Under the pieces are notes generated by a model that had not been told where the DNA came from, did no database searches, and saw only the letters and a list, made by a program, of their open reading frames with translations. From the NCBI GenBank assembly GCA_902806565.1, contig CADCXA010000055.1, forward strand, positions 62,001-126,000: 64,000 bases of DNA, written 5' to 3'. Origin of the DNA: Hypoxylon rubiginosum (taxonomy: Eukaryota > Ascomycota > Sordariomycetes > Xylariales > Hypoxylaceae). Of the stretch, positions 1 to 10,602 are shown piece after piece (the stretch's first letter is position 1; the number at the start of each line of letters is the position of its first letter). Position numbers and translations under genes: made by a program.

Positions 1-614
1 GCCGACACGGTACTAAGGTACAAAAAGGCACTAAAAGATCCACCTGGCACCAGACGACGGTTGTTGCGGACCCGCATTTACTCTTTTTCTTTCCTTGGAA
101 ACGTGACTTGCTCCATATGTCCCCACAGTGCAGCTAAAATAACAGAAGCAACCGCGGGGCAACGCCCTCTTCATTGGTCCGAAGCGCGACTGTCCGGAGA
201 ATTCAGTTCCTCTCAACCAATCCGCTGACGTGATCCCGTGTTTGCAACTTCAGATGTGGCTGACCAGCTCAGGTACCTCAGGTACCGATGTTTCCAAGCT
301 TTTTTTTTCTCTTATTCTCTTATTCAGCCGCATTCACATTATCTAATCACTCATTTCAGCCCCAAGTTCGCCACAACCCTCGCGACCCTGGCAGAACATC
401 GGTAGATCTGTGTTAATAATCCCTGTCATATTCATCTAGTCTCATTCGACGCCCGGTCGCCAAGCCTCGACCCTTGACTTCGGAAGAACTTGATCTTCCT
501 GAATAGCTTCAATCTCGAAATTTTGTAGCCTCATCCTTCGAGGCTGGACCAGCTCTTTTCTGCCGCTACTGCGCCAATTGACATTTACGCCACCGCTGGC
601 TGCGAAATGTCATA
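1..614. other. Upstream region and 5' leader of the mitochondrial L2 gene
   Basis: No credible gene is seen here. There is a T-run near 300-310 and pyrimidine-rich DNA up to the L2 start, as expected for a fungal promoter and leader. The short reading frame on the minus strand at 31-216 has no recognisable content. Confidence 0.6.
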
Positions 615-1931
615 ATGTTACAGCCGCGGATACTGTCCTTCTCGGCTCGGAGGGTGCTAGCTAGCAGCCAGTGCTTTCCGAGTCTGTCTCTTCGAAGTTA
701 TGCGACGATTCGTGAGGCCGCCCCTCCTCCTAATCCCGCTATCGACCGTGTACCCTCAGTTCCCAAAGCCGACCAGGCGCCTCCTAGGCCTGCGAGGGAG
801 TATGTGCCAAACATACCCAAATCCGAAAAGGAGTCGACGGCTATCCTACGCACCTATAAACCTAGAACACCTGGTCTTCGACACTTGAAGCGACCTATCA
901 ACGACCACTTGTGGAAAGGCAGGCCCTTCCTACCATTAACCTATCCCAAGAAGGGTATGGCGAAAGGTGGCCGTAATAACAATGGAAAGATTACCGTCCG
1001 GCATCGTGGCGGAGGTGCGAAGCGAAGGATAAGAACGGTCGATTTCCACCGCTGGATGGCCGGTCCTCACCTTGTCGAACGAATCGAGTACGACCCAAAT
1101 CGCAGCGCACACATTGCGCTGCTCAGCGAGGAAGCAACCGGCAAGAAGACGTACATCATAGCGGCTGAAGGTATGAGGGCCGGAGATGTGGTGCAAAGCT
1201 TTCGGTCTGGTATCCCTCAAGACCTTCTCGAAAGCATGGGCGGTGTCATCGATCCCGGTATTCTAGCCGCTAAGACGGCCCATCGTGGAAATTGTCTACC
1301 CCTGCATCTTATTCCTGTTGGGACGCCCGTGTTTAACGTTGGCTCTCACCCGAAGGGAGGTGCTGTCTTCTGCCGAAGTGCAGGTACATTTGCCGTTGTT
1401 GAAAGCAAAGATGAAGAGATGAGAGATGATGGTGTCAAAGTTGTGACTGGCAAATATGTCACCGTCAGATTGCAGAGCGGGGAGATTCGAAGAGTTAGTA
1501 AGGATGCTTGCGCAACTGTTGGAGTCTCAAGCAATCCCCACCACCATTACCGACAACTCGGTAAGGCTGGTAGGAGTCGATGGTTGAATATTCGACCAAC
1601 GGTGCGTGGTGTGGCTATGAATAAAGGTATGGGAGACACTTTTCTCGGATGCCAGCAGAACTTGTGACTAACTATGGCTTCTAGTGGACCATCCTCACGG
1701 TGGTGGTCGTGGTAAATCAAAGGGTAATCGACACCCTACTAGTCCATGGGGAACACCGGTACGATACACTCACCTTGTCGAAGATGATCCTATCATTCAT
1801 ATACTGACATACGCTCTTAGTCCAAAGGTGGTTACAAGACACGTAGGAAGCACAACCCCAATAAGTGGGTTGTGGTTCCTCGGGTACGAAACATGGGCAA
1901 GCGGAGAGACAAGAAGAGCAAGCCATCATAG
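615..1931 (+). CDS. RML2: Mitochondrial large-subunit ribosomal protein L2 (uL2m)
   Basis: Encodes the mitochondrial homologue of bacterial ribosomal protein L2, a 23S-type rRNA-binding protein at the peptidyl-transferase centre. Exons are 615-1626, 1685-1758 and 1821-1931, with introns of 58 and 62 bp; the joined product is 398 aa. The first intron splits a valine codon just before the hallmark DHPHGGG motif, giving [19 protein letters not shown], which matches the near-universal L2 block and supports the splice. The last exon carries the basic C-terminal tail, ending RRDKKSKPS. The N-terminal 60 or so residues are low in acidic residues and rich in Arg/Ser, consistent with a mitochondrial targeting sequence. 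The chosen ATG is the first in frame. The gene converges on the chitin deacetylase gene. Family assignment is secure; the RML2 name is by analogy with yeast. Confidence 0.95.
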
Positions 1932-2869
1932 AAATAGACTTGCTTTCGGACTGACATGTATACCTATCTTACTCCGTCTATATGTACAATTTACAGTCTC
2001 AGCAAGAGCGAGACTTATGTATCGAATTGTACTTTACGCAACTGAGCTAATGTGCACATCTGTTTCTATTTGCTCAAAAGGCACCCATACTTCCTTGGTA
2101 AGTCTAGCTATTGCTTCCATTGTAGCTAATACTTATCATCGTTCTCTGTAGTTAACGAATGTTTATTCGCGAGCTACTTACAGATTCTTGACTGTTCCTT
2201 TACTAGAGACATATACCAGTGTTATCAATTATCGACGAAATTCAAAATGCTAACCAGAGTCTCGAACCTGATGCGGTTAAGAATCCCATAGTTGACTTGG
2301 TTTGTTATGATAACATGTACTGACCAAGCGCTTAAAATCTAACTCTATAAGACATCCGGATATCCCATTCCTAGACAACTTTTCAAATCTCGCTTAAACC
2401 CCGTTCTCCTTTCTTTAATCTACGATTCTTCCCGTTGACTCGTTGTTTTAAATTCTTTAGCAACACAGCTTACATATGTGTGATCAGATTTGCTCCTCCG
2501 TGCAGTCGTTACTTATGATCACGGAATATTTATACCAGACAAACGTGATCCTGTATAAGTGCCTTGAATTGTTTGGCAGTGCTAGTTAAATTTTAAGATT
2601 GGGTATGTACCAGGTAGGTAGGTAGGTTTGCGCAAATCGACCCTATCCTTCGTATATCAACAACCATAGCGCCGCATGATGTACCGAAGCATCTTGTCTC
2701 AGCTTGAGCAAAAAAAAATACTCAGAAAATAAATACCCTTTTTTGAAATCCTACGCCCGAGACCAGCCTCGATTCCGAAGGCACCACGCGATTCGCCACC
2801 GCTCGTGGTAAAACGGGTTGAGGTCCCGCCCCCTATTACCTATCCAACCTGTACCTATCCAATCTGTAC
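1932..2869. other. Intergenic region between two convergent genes
   Basis: This 0.9-kb stretch lies between the 3' ends of L2 (+) and chitin deacetylase (-). It is AT-rich, contains a (TAGG)n-like microrepeat at about 2610-2627 and no convincing reading frame. It should hold both 3' UTRs and polyadenylation sites. Confidence 0.6.
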
Positions 2870-2881
2870 CTATCCAACCTG
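2837..2881. repeat. Three tandem 15-bp units overlapping a stop codon
   Basis: The unit TACCTATCCAACCTG occurs three times head to tail (2837-2851, 2852-2866, 2867-2881), the middle copy with one change (AATCTG). The right-hand copy contains the last codons and the TAG stop of the chitin deacetylase gene on the minus strand, so repeat gain or loss would alter the C-terminus or 3' UTR. Confidence 0.85.
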
Positions 2882-4178
2882 CCTGTACCAGTTCGCGACC
2901 GGGTCCCCGAGACACTCGCCCACCGTGACGGCGCGGTAGCCGCGGGTCTGGAGGCCCTGGAGCATGTACTCTGTTAAGTTGTGGACCGTCTGCTCGTGGA
3001 TGTCGTGGGCGATGACGAGGGCGTCGTCCGTGCTGGGCGACATGTCCTCGAAGAAGTCGTCGTAGTTGTCCTTGGCGTTCTGGATCAGGCCGGGCGCGTC
3101 GTTGTTGTAGTCGTCGGTGTCGAGGTCGAAGTAGACGACGTGGTACTGCAGCGCGGCCAGGTCGTCCTGGCACCCGCTCGACTCCGTGCACGAGCTGTAC
3201 GGCGGCCGCATGTACGTCGGGATCCGCCCCAGGATGTTGCGGAAGGCCATCTCGTTCTTCACCATCTCGTCCCGCCGCCGGGATGACGTTACGGCGCTGA
3301 GATCCGCGTGGGACCACGTGTGGGAGGCGACCTGATGGTTCTCGGAATACATGCGCCTGGAGCATTGTGGTCAGCCTTCCGGTAGACACTATGAGTTCGT
3401 AGAAGATGGAACTTACTGGATGACCGAGGGCCATTGGAGGCTATTGTCGTCGATCTCCCCCTTTCCATTGTTGATACCAGTGATGAAGAAAGTGGCTTTG
3501 GCATTGTATCTCGCCAGGATGTCTAAGAGGTCGCTAGTGTACCCCTCCGGGCCATCATCGAAGGTCAAAGCAACATCGCCATCGTTCTCACAGCTGTAGA
3601 TTCCTGCACCGCCGACATCGATGTTTCCCAAGGGAGACCGGTTCAGTGTCGAAGTGTTGGTGCCGGCAGGAGTCTTATTCGCGTCACATGCTGGCCCGAA
3701 GTCGAAGAGGCAATCCGGAGCACGGCAGTGATCTGTAGTAGTACCGCAGTATCTAGAGGTGGCACATGAGCAACACTAAGCCAAATCATCGTCATCGGGA
3801 ACCGGAAGCTTACCCAGAACCAGAGCAGCATTCCGTCTCGCCGCACACTGCGTCGTCGAAATCCGGGCCGCAACGCCCGTCGTCACTTCTGCTCTCATTA
3901 CCACCGCTACCCGATTCACATACTCCAAACGAGGCCTGGCAGGCAGCCTCGCAGTAGTCAGTCGTGCTGCCGCAATAGCCATATTGGGAACAGCACAGGC
4001 CATCAGGACATGTATACCCCGCCGTTCCGGCCCCTGTGTTCCCGCAAGTCATGTCAGGGGAGACATCGCGCTGGCTGAGCCACCGAGGTAGCGTCGAGGC
4101 GAAGCCAGTTGGGACTCGGCTTGCCAGAACAAGAGACCCTAGAATATACGACTGCATTGTATTAAGATTATATTCCAA
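2870..4178 (-). CDS. Secreted chitin deacetylase with two chitin-binding (CBM18) domains
   Basis: Predicted carbohydrate esterase family 4 enzyme that removes acetyl groups from chitin. Exons on the minus strand are 4178-3814, 3752-3417 and 3356-2870 (introns 61 and 60 bp), giving 395 aa. The N-terminus is a signal peptide; translation could instead start at Met8, which gives a more typical short signal. Two hevein-like CBM18 modules follow at about residues 45-87 and 103-143; the first intron falls inside the second module, and its cysteines line up only after splicing. The NodB-type catalytic domain shows TFDDGP (185-190), SHTWSH (245-250) with the metal-binding Asp/His/His set, RPPY (284-287) and a late AHDIH motif. 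Such proteins act on the cell wall or hide chitin fragments from host receptors; that role is inference here. Confidence 0.93.
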
Positions 4179-7089
4179 CGAGCGTAGGCGGTATAAGTGA
4201 CTGTAATTAGCGAACGTCTCTTCCGAATTAGCCCGGGTGGTTGAACAGAAGAATTTTAGATATAGGACGACAGGTCACTCATCATATATTTACACAACTT
4301 GAAGGCTGACTTAGTCCGGACTACACCGCGCTCAGATCGGATGAAAGGGAACTGGCAGCCCATGACTAAAAGACGACGATGGCGTGGCACAAAGTTAAGG
4401 AGAGCCTGGTCATCTTGTGCGGTTAGTTGGAAGATGATCCCAACGGAGTGGAACCCCTCGAGGCTTCTTCTGCATGAGCGAGAACCCAACGAAAAAAACG
4501 ACCTGCAGCCACAAGAGCGTAGACCGGGTCGTATATGTGACTCTGATCCAATTACATGGCACGAAAAACGCCCGCCGGCCTCTCTTATGTACGTCGTGTT
4601 CACCGTTACTCGATACCAAGGATTTCTCGAACGAGATGGAGTTACTGGTTTTGATAGCATAGTGCAGTAGACATGTGTAAGAATTTGGGGTTCATTACAG
4701 TGTATCGACTTAGCAAACTAGAAGCCAGAAGAAATCCTTTGCTTATTAGCTAGTTAAGATGAATTAAGGACCAACCAACCAACCAACAGGGTAATTTCAG
4801 CATCTCAAAAATTTCACATTCGCAAGTCCTTGTCTAGTGCTTGAGAGTCGACGTGCTTTTTCCAACTCAGGCGATTACCTAACAGTGATATTCACACAGG
4901 TATTATACGTCACTCATGAAGCCACCTGAACAGCTGAACTGATATTCGCCCCGGATTTTTGTGATGTTTCCCGTATTCAGATTCAAGAACGTCTGATTAT
5001 ACTTATTCCCGACGAAACTATTAGATCACGGCCGGCTAGCTGCATGTCGAGTATGTAGGTGTCGGACATCTGATTAGCCTACGTTCCACGGCGAGCTGTA
5101 CGCTCGGCTTGCCAAGCCGGCGTTGCAGTTCTAAAATACGAGCCCGGACTTGCTCTTCTGTGTAGCACCAACTACATCAGCCGACGATGACCTTGCTATG
5201 TAGAAGATCCCCATCAGGCACTGCTTAGTCATAAGTTCCATGGCATACTGTTTTATATTCATCTAGATAAGTAGATGAAAGCCCTGGGTATAGTCTCGGA
5301 ATCTTGCTATTGATAGGTTGGGTACTTAACTGAAGAAAGCTTAAGCTAAGCTGAAATGGCCTATGAGAAAGTGTTCCAATGAATTAGTTCTACCAGAGAA
5401 TGAGAGGATGCAAGTGAGCTGGACAGACCAATCGTAACTCGCCACCATGTGGGAAAAAAGGGAAAAAAACACCAGGACCTACACGTAGCATAGGATGGTT
5501 CGGATTCGTTCCAAGCCACAGTAACACAGGGGCGTGCTAAAATAGATTGATGGTCTTTAAGCGTTAGGTAGATAAAATTCAGGGCCGTGCTGACAACGAA
5601 GTAGCTGGATCGGGTCGTACAAATTACGTGAAGGCCAAGACATACCAAGAGTTGGCAGTGCCGGTGTCTAACGGTGTGAGCGTCTTCGAGCAGCCTAGCA
5701 GTCCTAGAACGAGGATACCTTCCTAGATAGTCTGCAGGATCTCAAGTTTGATCAATGTTAACTGGGATGACAGGATGATTCTTATATGTAGCATGTCTTG
5801 TGTAAGTTGTCTTTTCTTTGGTGACGCATTTATTGGATGATGATCTGATCTGAACTTGTACTATTTAAGAATTGTACTGTTTAAGGTAGGGTGACAGGAT
5901 GGTCACATACTGTGACGAACTAACTTACGTCAGCTGTAAAATGCTCCACTCCAAGCCACTTATCTCATTTCAATAAAGCAATTCTGTAATCTGTAATCTA
6001 CTCCAGTGCCACATGTTTTCTACTCATCTATCGCTGTTTCACCCGACCTCAAATCCACTCTCGAGCAGAGACAACACACTTGGGCATGAATAATTCGATA
6101 TTGAAGATGCCCTTGATTTGCAGATGACGTGCTCGCATATCGACGACGATTCTAACCCTTTGGACTGCCTAGGGAATCAACTGGAGATCTTTATGAATCC
6201 GACAATCCTACTAAACTTGCATAGCCTCCCCAGAATGTGAGATTTTAGTGCCCTTGTAGTTATGATATTCAGGATGTTTTGATCTGGCCTCTCACGAATC
6301 GGGGGTCTGTTGATACCTAAGAAATAAAACAAGAACCGAGACCAATTTATTCATATGAATTGACGTGGTCACTTGGGGTTACACATCTCCTTTTTCTTTT
6401 ACATCTGTATTTCGAGTCCTTGGCTTGATCTCTATTTCCTTTTGATCAATCAAGAATCTGCCCAAGACTGCAGACGGGAGGCGTTCGTTTTTTTCATAGC
6501 CAGCACCAGCCTTACCCTACCTACGTAACGACGTCGTAGTGGCCCCTTCACAGCCACAATACCAAGCTCATACCAAGCTCTTTTTGACAGCAGCAGTTCG
6601 TCTCTACCTCTGTCTTCGTGAAGCGGTTAATAGGGCTATCAGGGGTCGAGGGACGCCAGAAAGTCAAGAGAGAGAGCAAAAAATAGAATCCTACCGCGCG
6701 GCATTCAACCTTACCGCGGCGCACCCAAGCGTCCGACAAAGCTGAGCCAAGGCCCTGGACCCACGCGACCACTCTCCTCATTGGGCCTGATTCGTCTCGA
6801 AATCCTCAAATTCCCACACCGCGAAGGCGCGGCATAAGACGATCTCCATTGGCATTCGCAAGCCAGCGAGACGCACGAGTTTTGAAATTTGGTAGATTGG
6901 GTACTTGGGGGTACGATGAAACGGTAAAAAGGATCTTCAGTATAATCGCAGGAAAAACAAAGCACCAAGATAATCCCCCTTTTGGCGCGCACCTTTTTTT
7001 TTCTAGGTTCCTTTTGACCTTCCCCATACAATCGTCAGATGCCCTATATACCGTGACCAGCCTACACTAAGAGCCTGGAGCTTGTTGAA
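4179..7089. other. Gene-poor stretch, 2.9 kb
   Basis: No family is recognisable on either strand. Reading frames of 60-134 codons overlap on both strands at 4.26-4.67 kb with no domain signature. Seen features: four CCAA units at about 4771-4787, AT-rich sequence from 4.7 to 6.4 kb, and more GC-rich DNA from 6.5 kb that probably holds the promoter and leader of the PAP2 gene. Confidence 0.5.
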
Positions 7090-8547
7090 ATGCCCGACGA
7101 GGACCGCGCTGTTCCTGCACTAAACTCCATCTCTCCCCTACTTGCCCACCCTTATAGCAAAATGCCCGAACACGGCTCTCTGAGGCCTCAGGGCGCCAAA
7201 TCGGGGTTCAGTGTCCTCGTCATCGGGTCCTACATTTTCGACTGGGCAATACTCGTCGTCGTCGGCATCATTGGCGTGGTACTGGGCAATGTCACCCCAA
7301 ACAAGAGGCCCTTCAGCCTACAAGACCCTAACATATCGTAAGTGTTGCTCTCTTTCGCCACTTCACCTAAATCCTCTGGAATAGCTGGCTGACTGCTCCT
7401 TAGATTCCCCTTCACTGTTCACGAAACCGTTACTTCCTCCCTCCTGTTGGTCTGCAACGCCGCGATACCCGTCGCCGTCGTACTCATCGTTGTCCTCATT
7501 TTCGTCCCCGGTCCCACAGTTCCTCAAGGTACTCCGAAGTCCCTAATCTGGAGGCGGAAGCTATGGGAGCTGCACACGGGATGGCTAGGCTTAGCTCTCT
7601 CCCTTATATCGGCTTGGATCATTACGCAGGGTATGAAGAACCTATTCGGGAAACCGCGACCGGATCTCTTGTCTAGATGCCAACCAGACATTGCCAACGT
7701 CGCCCAGTACATTGTCGGATTTCACACGCCCGCCGACGATGGCTCGTTGAACGGGCCCTACAATGGCCAGCTAGTTCGGGCGGAGATTTGCAAAAACCCG
7801 GATACTGACCTGCTCGACGATGGGTTTCGTAGCTACCCTTCCGGACACGCTAGCTCCGCCGCGGCAGGTTTGATTTATCTTTCCTTCTTCCTGGCCAGCA
7901 AGTTCGCCATCACACTTCCGTTCGTGCCACAGGACGCCTCGACGAATGACACCAGCGGCGTCACCGCGTTCCCGTCGAGGTTACGCAACGGCGGCCTCGA
8001 CACGACCGCCGACACCTCCTACGAGGCTGTGCGACACAATCAAGACGTAGATTCGTCATTCTCGCCAGCAGACGCAGCGACAGCAAAACAGATCGGGGTT
8101 CACAACTCGACCGTGCAATCCGTCCGCAGGCAAGCTGCCGCGCCGCCGCTCTACCTGCTCCTCCTTACGGTGCTCCCCTTCTTCACCGCCATATTCATCG
8201 CCAGCTCGCGCTGGTTCGACTTCCGGCACCACGGGTTCGACATCCTGTTCGGGTTCATAATAGGGACGATCACGGCCTGGTTCGCGTTCCGGTTCTACCA
8301 CCTGCCGATCCGGTCCGGCGCCGGCTGGGCCTGGGGCCCGCGCAGCCACGACAAGGCGTTCTGGGCAGGCCTCGGGTCGTGGAGCTACGCGACGGACAAG
8401 AAGCACTGGGTCCGACCGGGCGACGAGACGGAGAGGACGACGGGGCATCGCGCGGACGACATCGAGCTCGGCATGCGGTATAGATCTAAGGGAGACGAAC
8501 CGTCGCACGCGGAAAGCTCAGGGGCTGTTCCGGACGATCGGATTTAG
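7090..8547 (+). CDS. PAP2-family lipid phosphate phosphatase (DPP1/LPP1-like)
   Basis: Integral-membrane phosphatase likely to dephosphorylate diacylglycerol pyrophosphate, phosphatidate or related lipid phosphates. Exons 7090-7337 and 7404-8547 are separated by a 66-bp intron with a CTGAC branch site; the product is 463 aa. The three-part PAP2 active site is complete: K161-x6-R168-P169, P228-S-G-H231 and S351-R352-x5-H358-x3-D362. Hydrophobic segments lie near residues 40-67, 95-116, 140-157, 234-250, 330-347 and 365-380, giving about six membrane spans as in yeast Dpp1. The loop between the PSGH and SR motifs is about 100 residues, longer than in yeast, and hydrophilic. The C-terminal tail is polar and acidic. 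Substrate choice cannot be read from the sequence. The ATG chosen is the first in frame; Met25 is an alternative. Confidence 0.92.
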
Positions 8548-9230
8548 GAGAGGACATGTTTGGTTCGTGCGGAGTTCTAGAGAAAAGGGGTGCTGTTATT
8601 ATTCTCGGGCGATCTTGGGTCGGCGTACACGGGAAGGGTGTGGCAAATTTGCATATGTGAACTTATACTAAGCGTACGTATAAACAGGATATGGGGCAGG
8701 CTAGCTTGGCTGCTGTCAGCGAAATATCATGAGATTGGCTTCAACACTTGTAAAACCGAGGTGCTTGATGTTGGTTTTCTACCTACCTAGGTAGGTATGA
8801 TTTGATTTTCTATTATGTGCTATTAAACGACATGAGATTCTCAAGACGTATATGGAGTCAACTTTTGGTGAAGAAACCCAAACATGTACAGTGCTATAGC
8901 CTGATCAATGTTTGACTGTACGAACTACCTGGCTGGGTATGTTTGAATCCTCATTATCGAAGGCACTTTCATGACTTGGCTGTTTTCTTCGGTATCCTCC
9001 CCAGCTTCCAAGTTCTTTCAAGACATCACGGGTACCTGCCTGAGCCCTGACGGTGACTTCCACGTAGCAAACACGCTTCACAAAGCAAGAGCCTTGTTTT
9101 TGTCCGTGCTTTCAGTGCCCGCACGGTAACAATAGCCTAAACAATGACCTAAAAGTTTGCTTATGCGCCATTGTTCACCCAAGGCAACCGCAACCACAAT
9201 GGCTCGGGCCCCACCCAAGTCCCAAACCAA
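8548..9230. other. Intergenic region between the PAP2 and U4 genes
   Basis: No gene is seen. It includes the PAP2 3' flank, an 18-bp perfect palindrome at 8780-8797, and the upstream DNA of the U4 snRNA gene. Confidence 0.6.
8780..8797. repeat. 18-bp perfect palindrome of TACC/GGTA units
   Basis: TACCTACCTAGGTAGGTA is its own reverse complement. It is the clearest member of a motif seen repeatedly in the intergenic DNA of this window. Confidence 0.9.
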
Positions 9231-9234
9231 AAAC

Positions 9235-9298
9235 TATATAAAGCCGAGCTCCCTCCCCCAATCTCTTCTCTTCTCTTCTCTTCCTTTTTTTCTTCCCC
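9235..9298 (+). promoter_or_regulatory. TATA box and pyrimidine tract of the U4 snRNA gene
   Basis: TATATAAA at 9235-9242 lies about 60 bp upstream of the inferred U4 5' end, followed by a CT-rich tract with repeated TCTTC units at about 9252-9298. The arrangement fits an RNA polymerase II snRNA promoter. The start site is inferred from alignment of the RNA, not from the promoter. Confidence 0.6.
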
Positions 9299-9424
9299 AT
9301 CTTGGTGCACGGGCTTTAGGCGTCACAGTGAGGAGTAATCCGAGTGCGTCTTTTTGCTAGTTGAAAACTATTTTATGACCACTCCTGTCTAGCTTCGGCC
9401 GGGCAGGGAATTTTTGGAACCAAT
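9299..9424 (+). ncRNA. U4 spliceosomal snRNA
   Basis: U4 pairs with U6 in the U4/U6.U5 tri-snRNP and is released during spliceosome activation. The conserved blocks occur in order. The 5' end ATCTTGGTGCACGGG resembles the yeast U4 5' end (U6-pairing stem II). The 5' stem-loop at 9324-9346 contains the kink-turn pair GTGAGGA...TCCGAG, the site bound by Snu13 and Prp31. TTTTTGCTAGTTGAAAAC at 9351-9368 matches the stem I strand that pairs with U6. A central GC-rich stem with a TTCG loop follows near 9389-9403, then GGGAATTTTTGGAA with the Sm site at 9409-9417. The length of about 126 nt is like fission-yeast U4. The 3' end is approximate. Identification rests on remembered U4 sequences from yeast and human, but the order and spacing of blocks make it strong. 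Confidence 0.93.
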
Positions 9425-9898
9425 TCTTCCATTTCGATGGATTTTATTTCTTTTCGTCATGTCTCTGTCCCTTTGGATGGAGGTGAGGAAGAGTTGTAGC
9501 CATTCGACGCATCGCGACCGGTACATTAGGTACCTAATCTACATGCGAAAGGTTTTGGTCTGGTCTGTTGTAATGTTCCATCCCCAGTAGCATCGTGAAT
9601 CCCACTCGCCTTTTCTCAAATAGCCACCTGGTTCAATGTGAATGATGCCATACGGATACATCCGTGAAGCTATCGACACCATAATCAGACGCGTAGGCTT
9701 GCTTCTCTTTCGAAGCAGAAGTAACATTTGATCGTGATAGCGGAAAGAGTGCCGCTCGGGACCTATTCTGTAAACTACACCATGTTTCTGCCTGTTTTAT
9801 ATGTAAGATTAGAACGTTACTTCTACATGCTATATACACTTGTTGTACCACTAGACATGTATAATACATGGACAAAAACCTACGAACGCCACCTGAAG
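9425..9898. other. Intergenic region after U4
   Basis: About 470 bp of AT-rich DNA without a recognisable gene between U4 and the tRNA-like element. Confidence 0.5.
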
Positions 9899-10006
9899 GG
9901 CCTGGTGGTGCAGCGGTAGCACATCTCCATCATCAACCGTCTGGGAATGAACTCAGACGAGACGTTGAGACTGGAAAAGACGTGGGATCAAATCCCACCC
10001 GAGCCA
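9899..10006 (+). tRNA. tRNA-like sequence, possibly intron-bearing or decayed tRNA-Met
   Basis: The left part reads as a tRNA 5' half: seven-base acceptor strand, TG, a D arm with a perfect four-base stem (GTGC/GCAC), then TCTCC and an anticodon-loop-like segment containing CAT. The right part, 9982-10006, is a T arm with a perfect GTGGG/CCCAC stem, a CCGAGCC acceptor strand and a terminal A. The 38 or so bases between would be an intron after the anticodon. Faults: the acceptor pairs only 6 of 7 bases (one of them G-U), the anticodon stem has a C-A mismatch, and T54 is A. It is therefore either a divergent intron-containing tRNA or, more likely, a tRNA pseudogene. Confidence 0.4.
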
Positions 10007-10602
10007 CCTGCGATCAGGAATAGATACGATCGCGAGGTCGCTCAAGTAGAGTCTTGGAGAAACAGATTGCTGGCTTCGCTGTCAGATACGTCCCTTGAGT
10101 GTGGCACGGCAAAACATTTTCGTTCTTTTTATTCCGTGCCAAATTCGCGAGCCGCCACTCAATATACTACCTAAATTTGCTCCTCGTTGAAGCGTATCTA
10201 CCTACCTCGCAATAGTCCACGGTCGTCGAGGAATTTAGCGGCGTGGCTCAATCAGCATTAATTAACGTCACCTCGATATTACCTTGGATAGAATCGGTGC
10301 TAGGGAGAAAGAAAAAAAAGACGTTCATGGTAAGGCAGTTTATTAGCATCCTAGGACTGCAAAAGTCACCTATGCCGGAAACACCGTTATCTCGGGGGGA
10401 ATCTTAATAAACGCCGCCGAATGACAACAACCTATCCCTCTCGAACGCCGACGTGATGCGAAATTGGGAGTCTTCATTACGGATTACCACCATCGCGCGA
10501 CCCGGTTTGTACTCGAACCCTTCATTAACCTGAGCACCGCCTCCACCGCCATGCTCGAATGCAAGCAAACGGGTTTACCATATTAAGACTTTAGAAACTT
10601 GA
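10007..10602. other. Intergenic region downstream of CK2 beta
   Basis: No gene is seen. It contains the 3' flank of the CK2 beta gene on the minus strand; no reading frame with recognisable content. Confidence 0.5.

Noticed and set aside
1684..2151. 155-codon frame following L2 exon 1
   Set aside because: Only its first 25 codons are L2. The rest runs through intron 2 and into the 3' flank in a different frame from the spliced product.
8056..8508. 150-codon frame antisense to the PAP2 gene
   Set aside because: It is an Arg/Pro/Glu-rich mirror of the GC-rich coding strand, a common shadow of biased codons.
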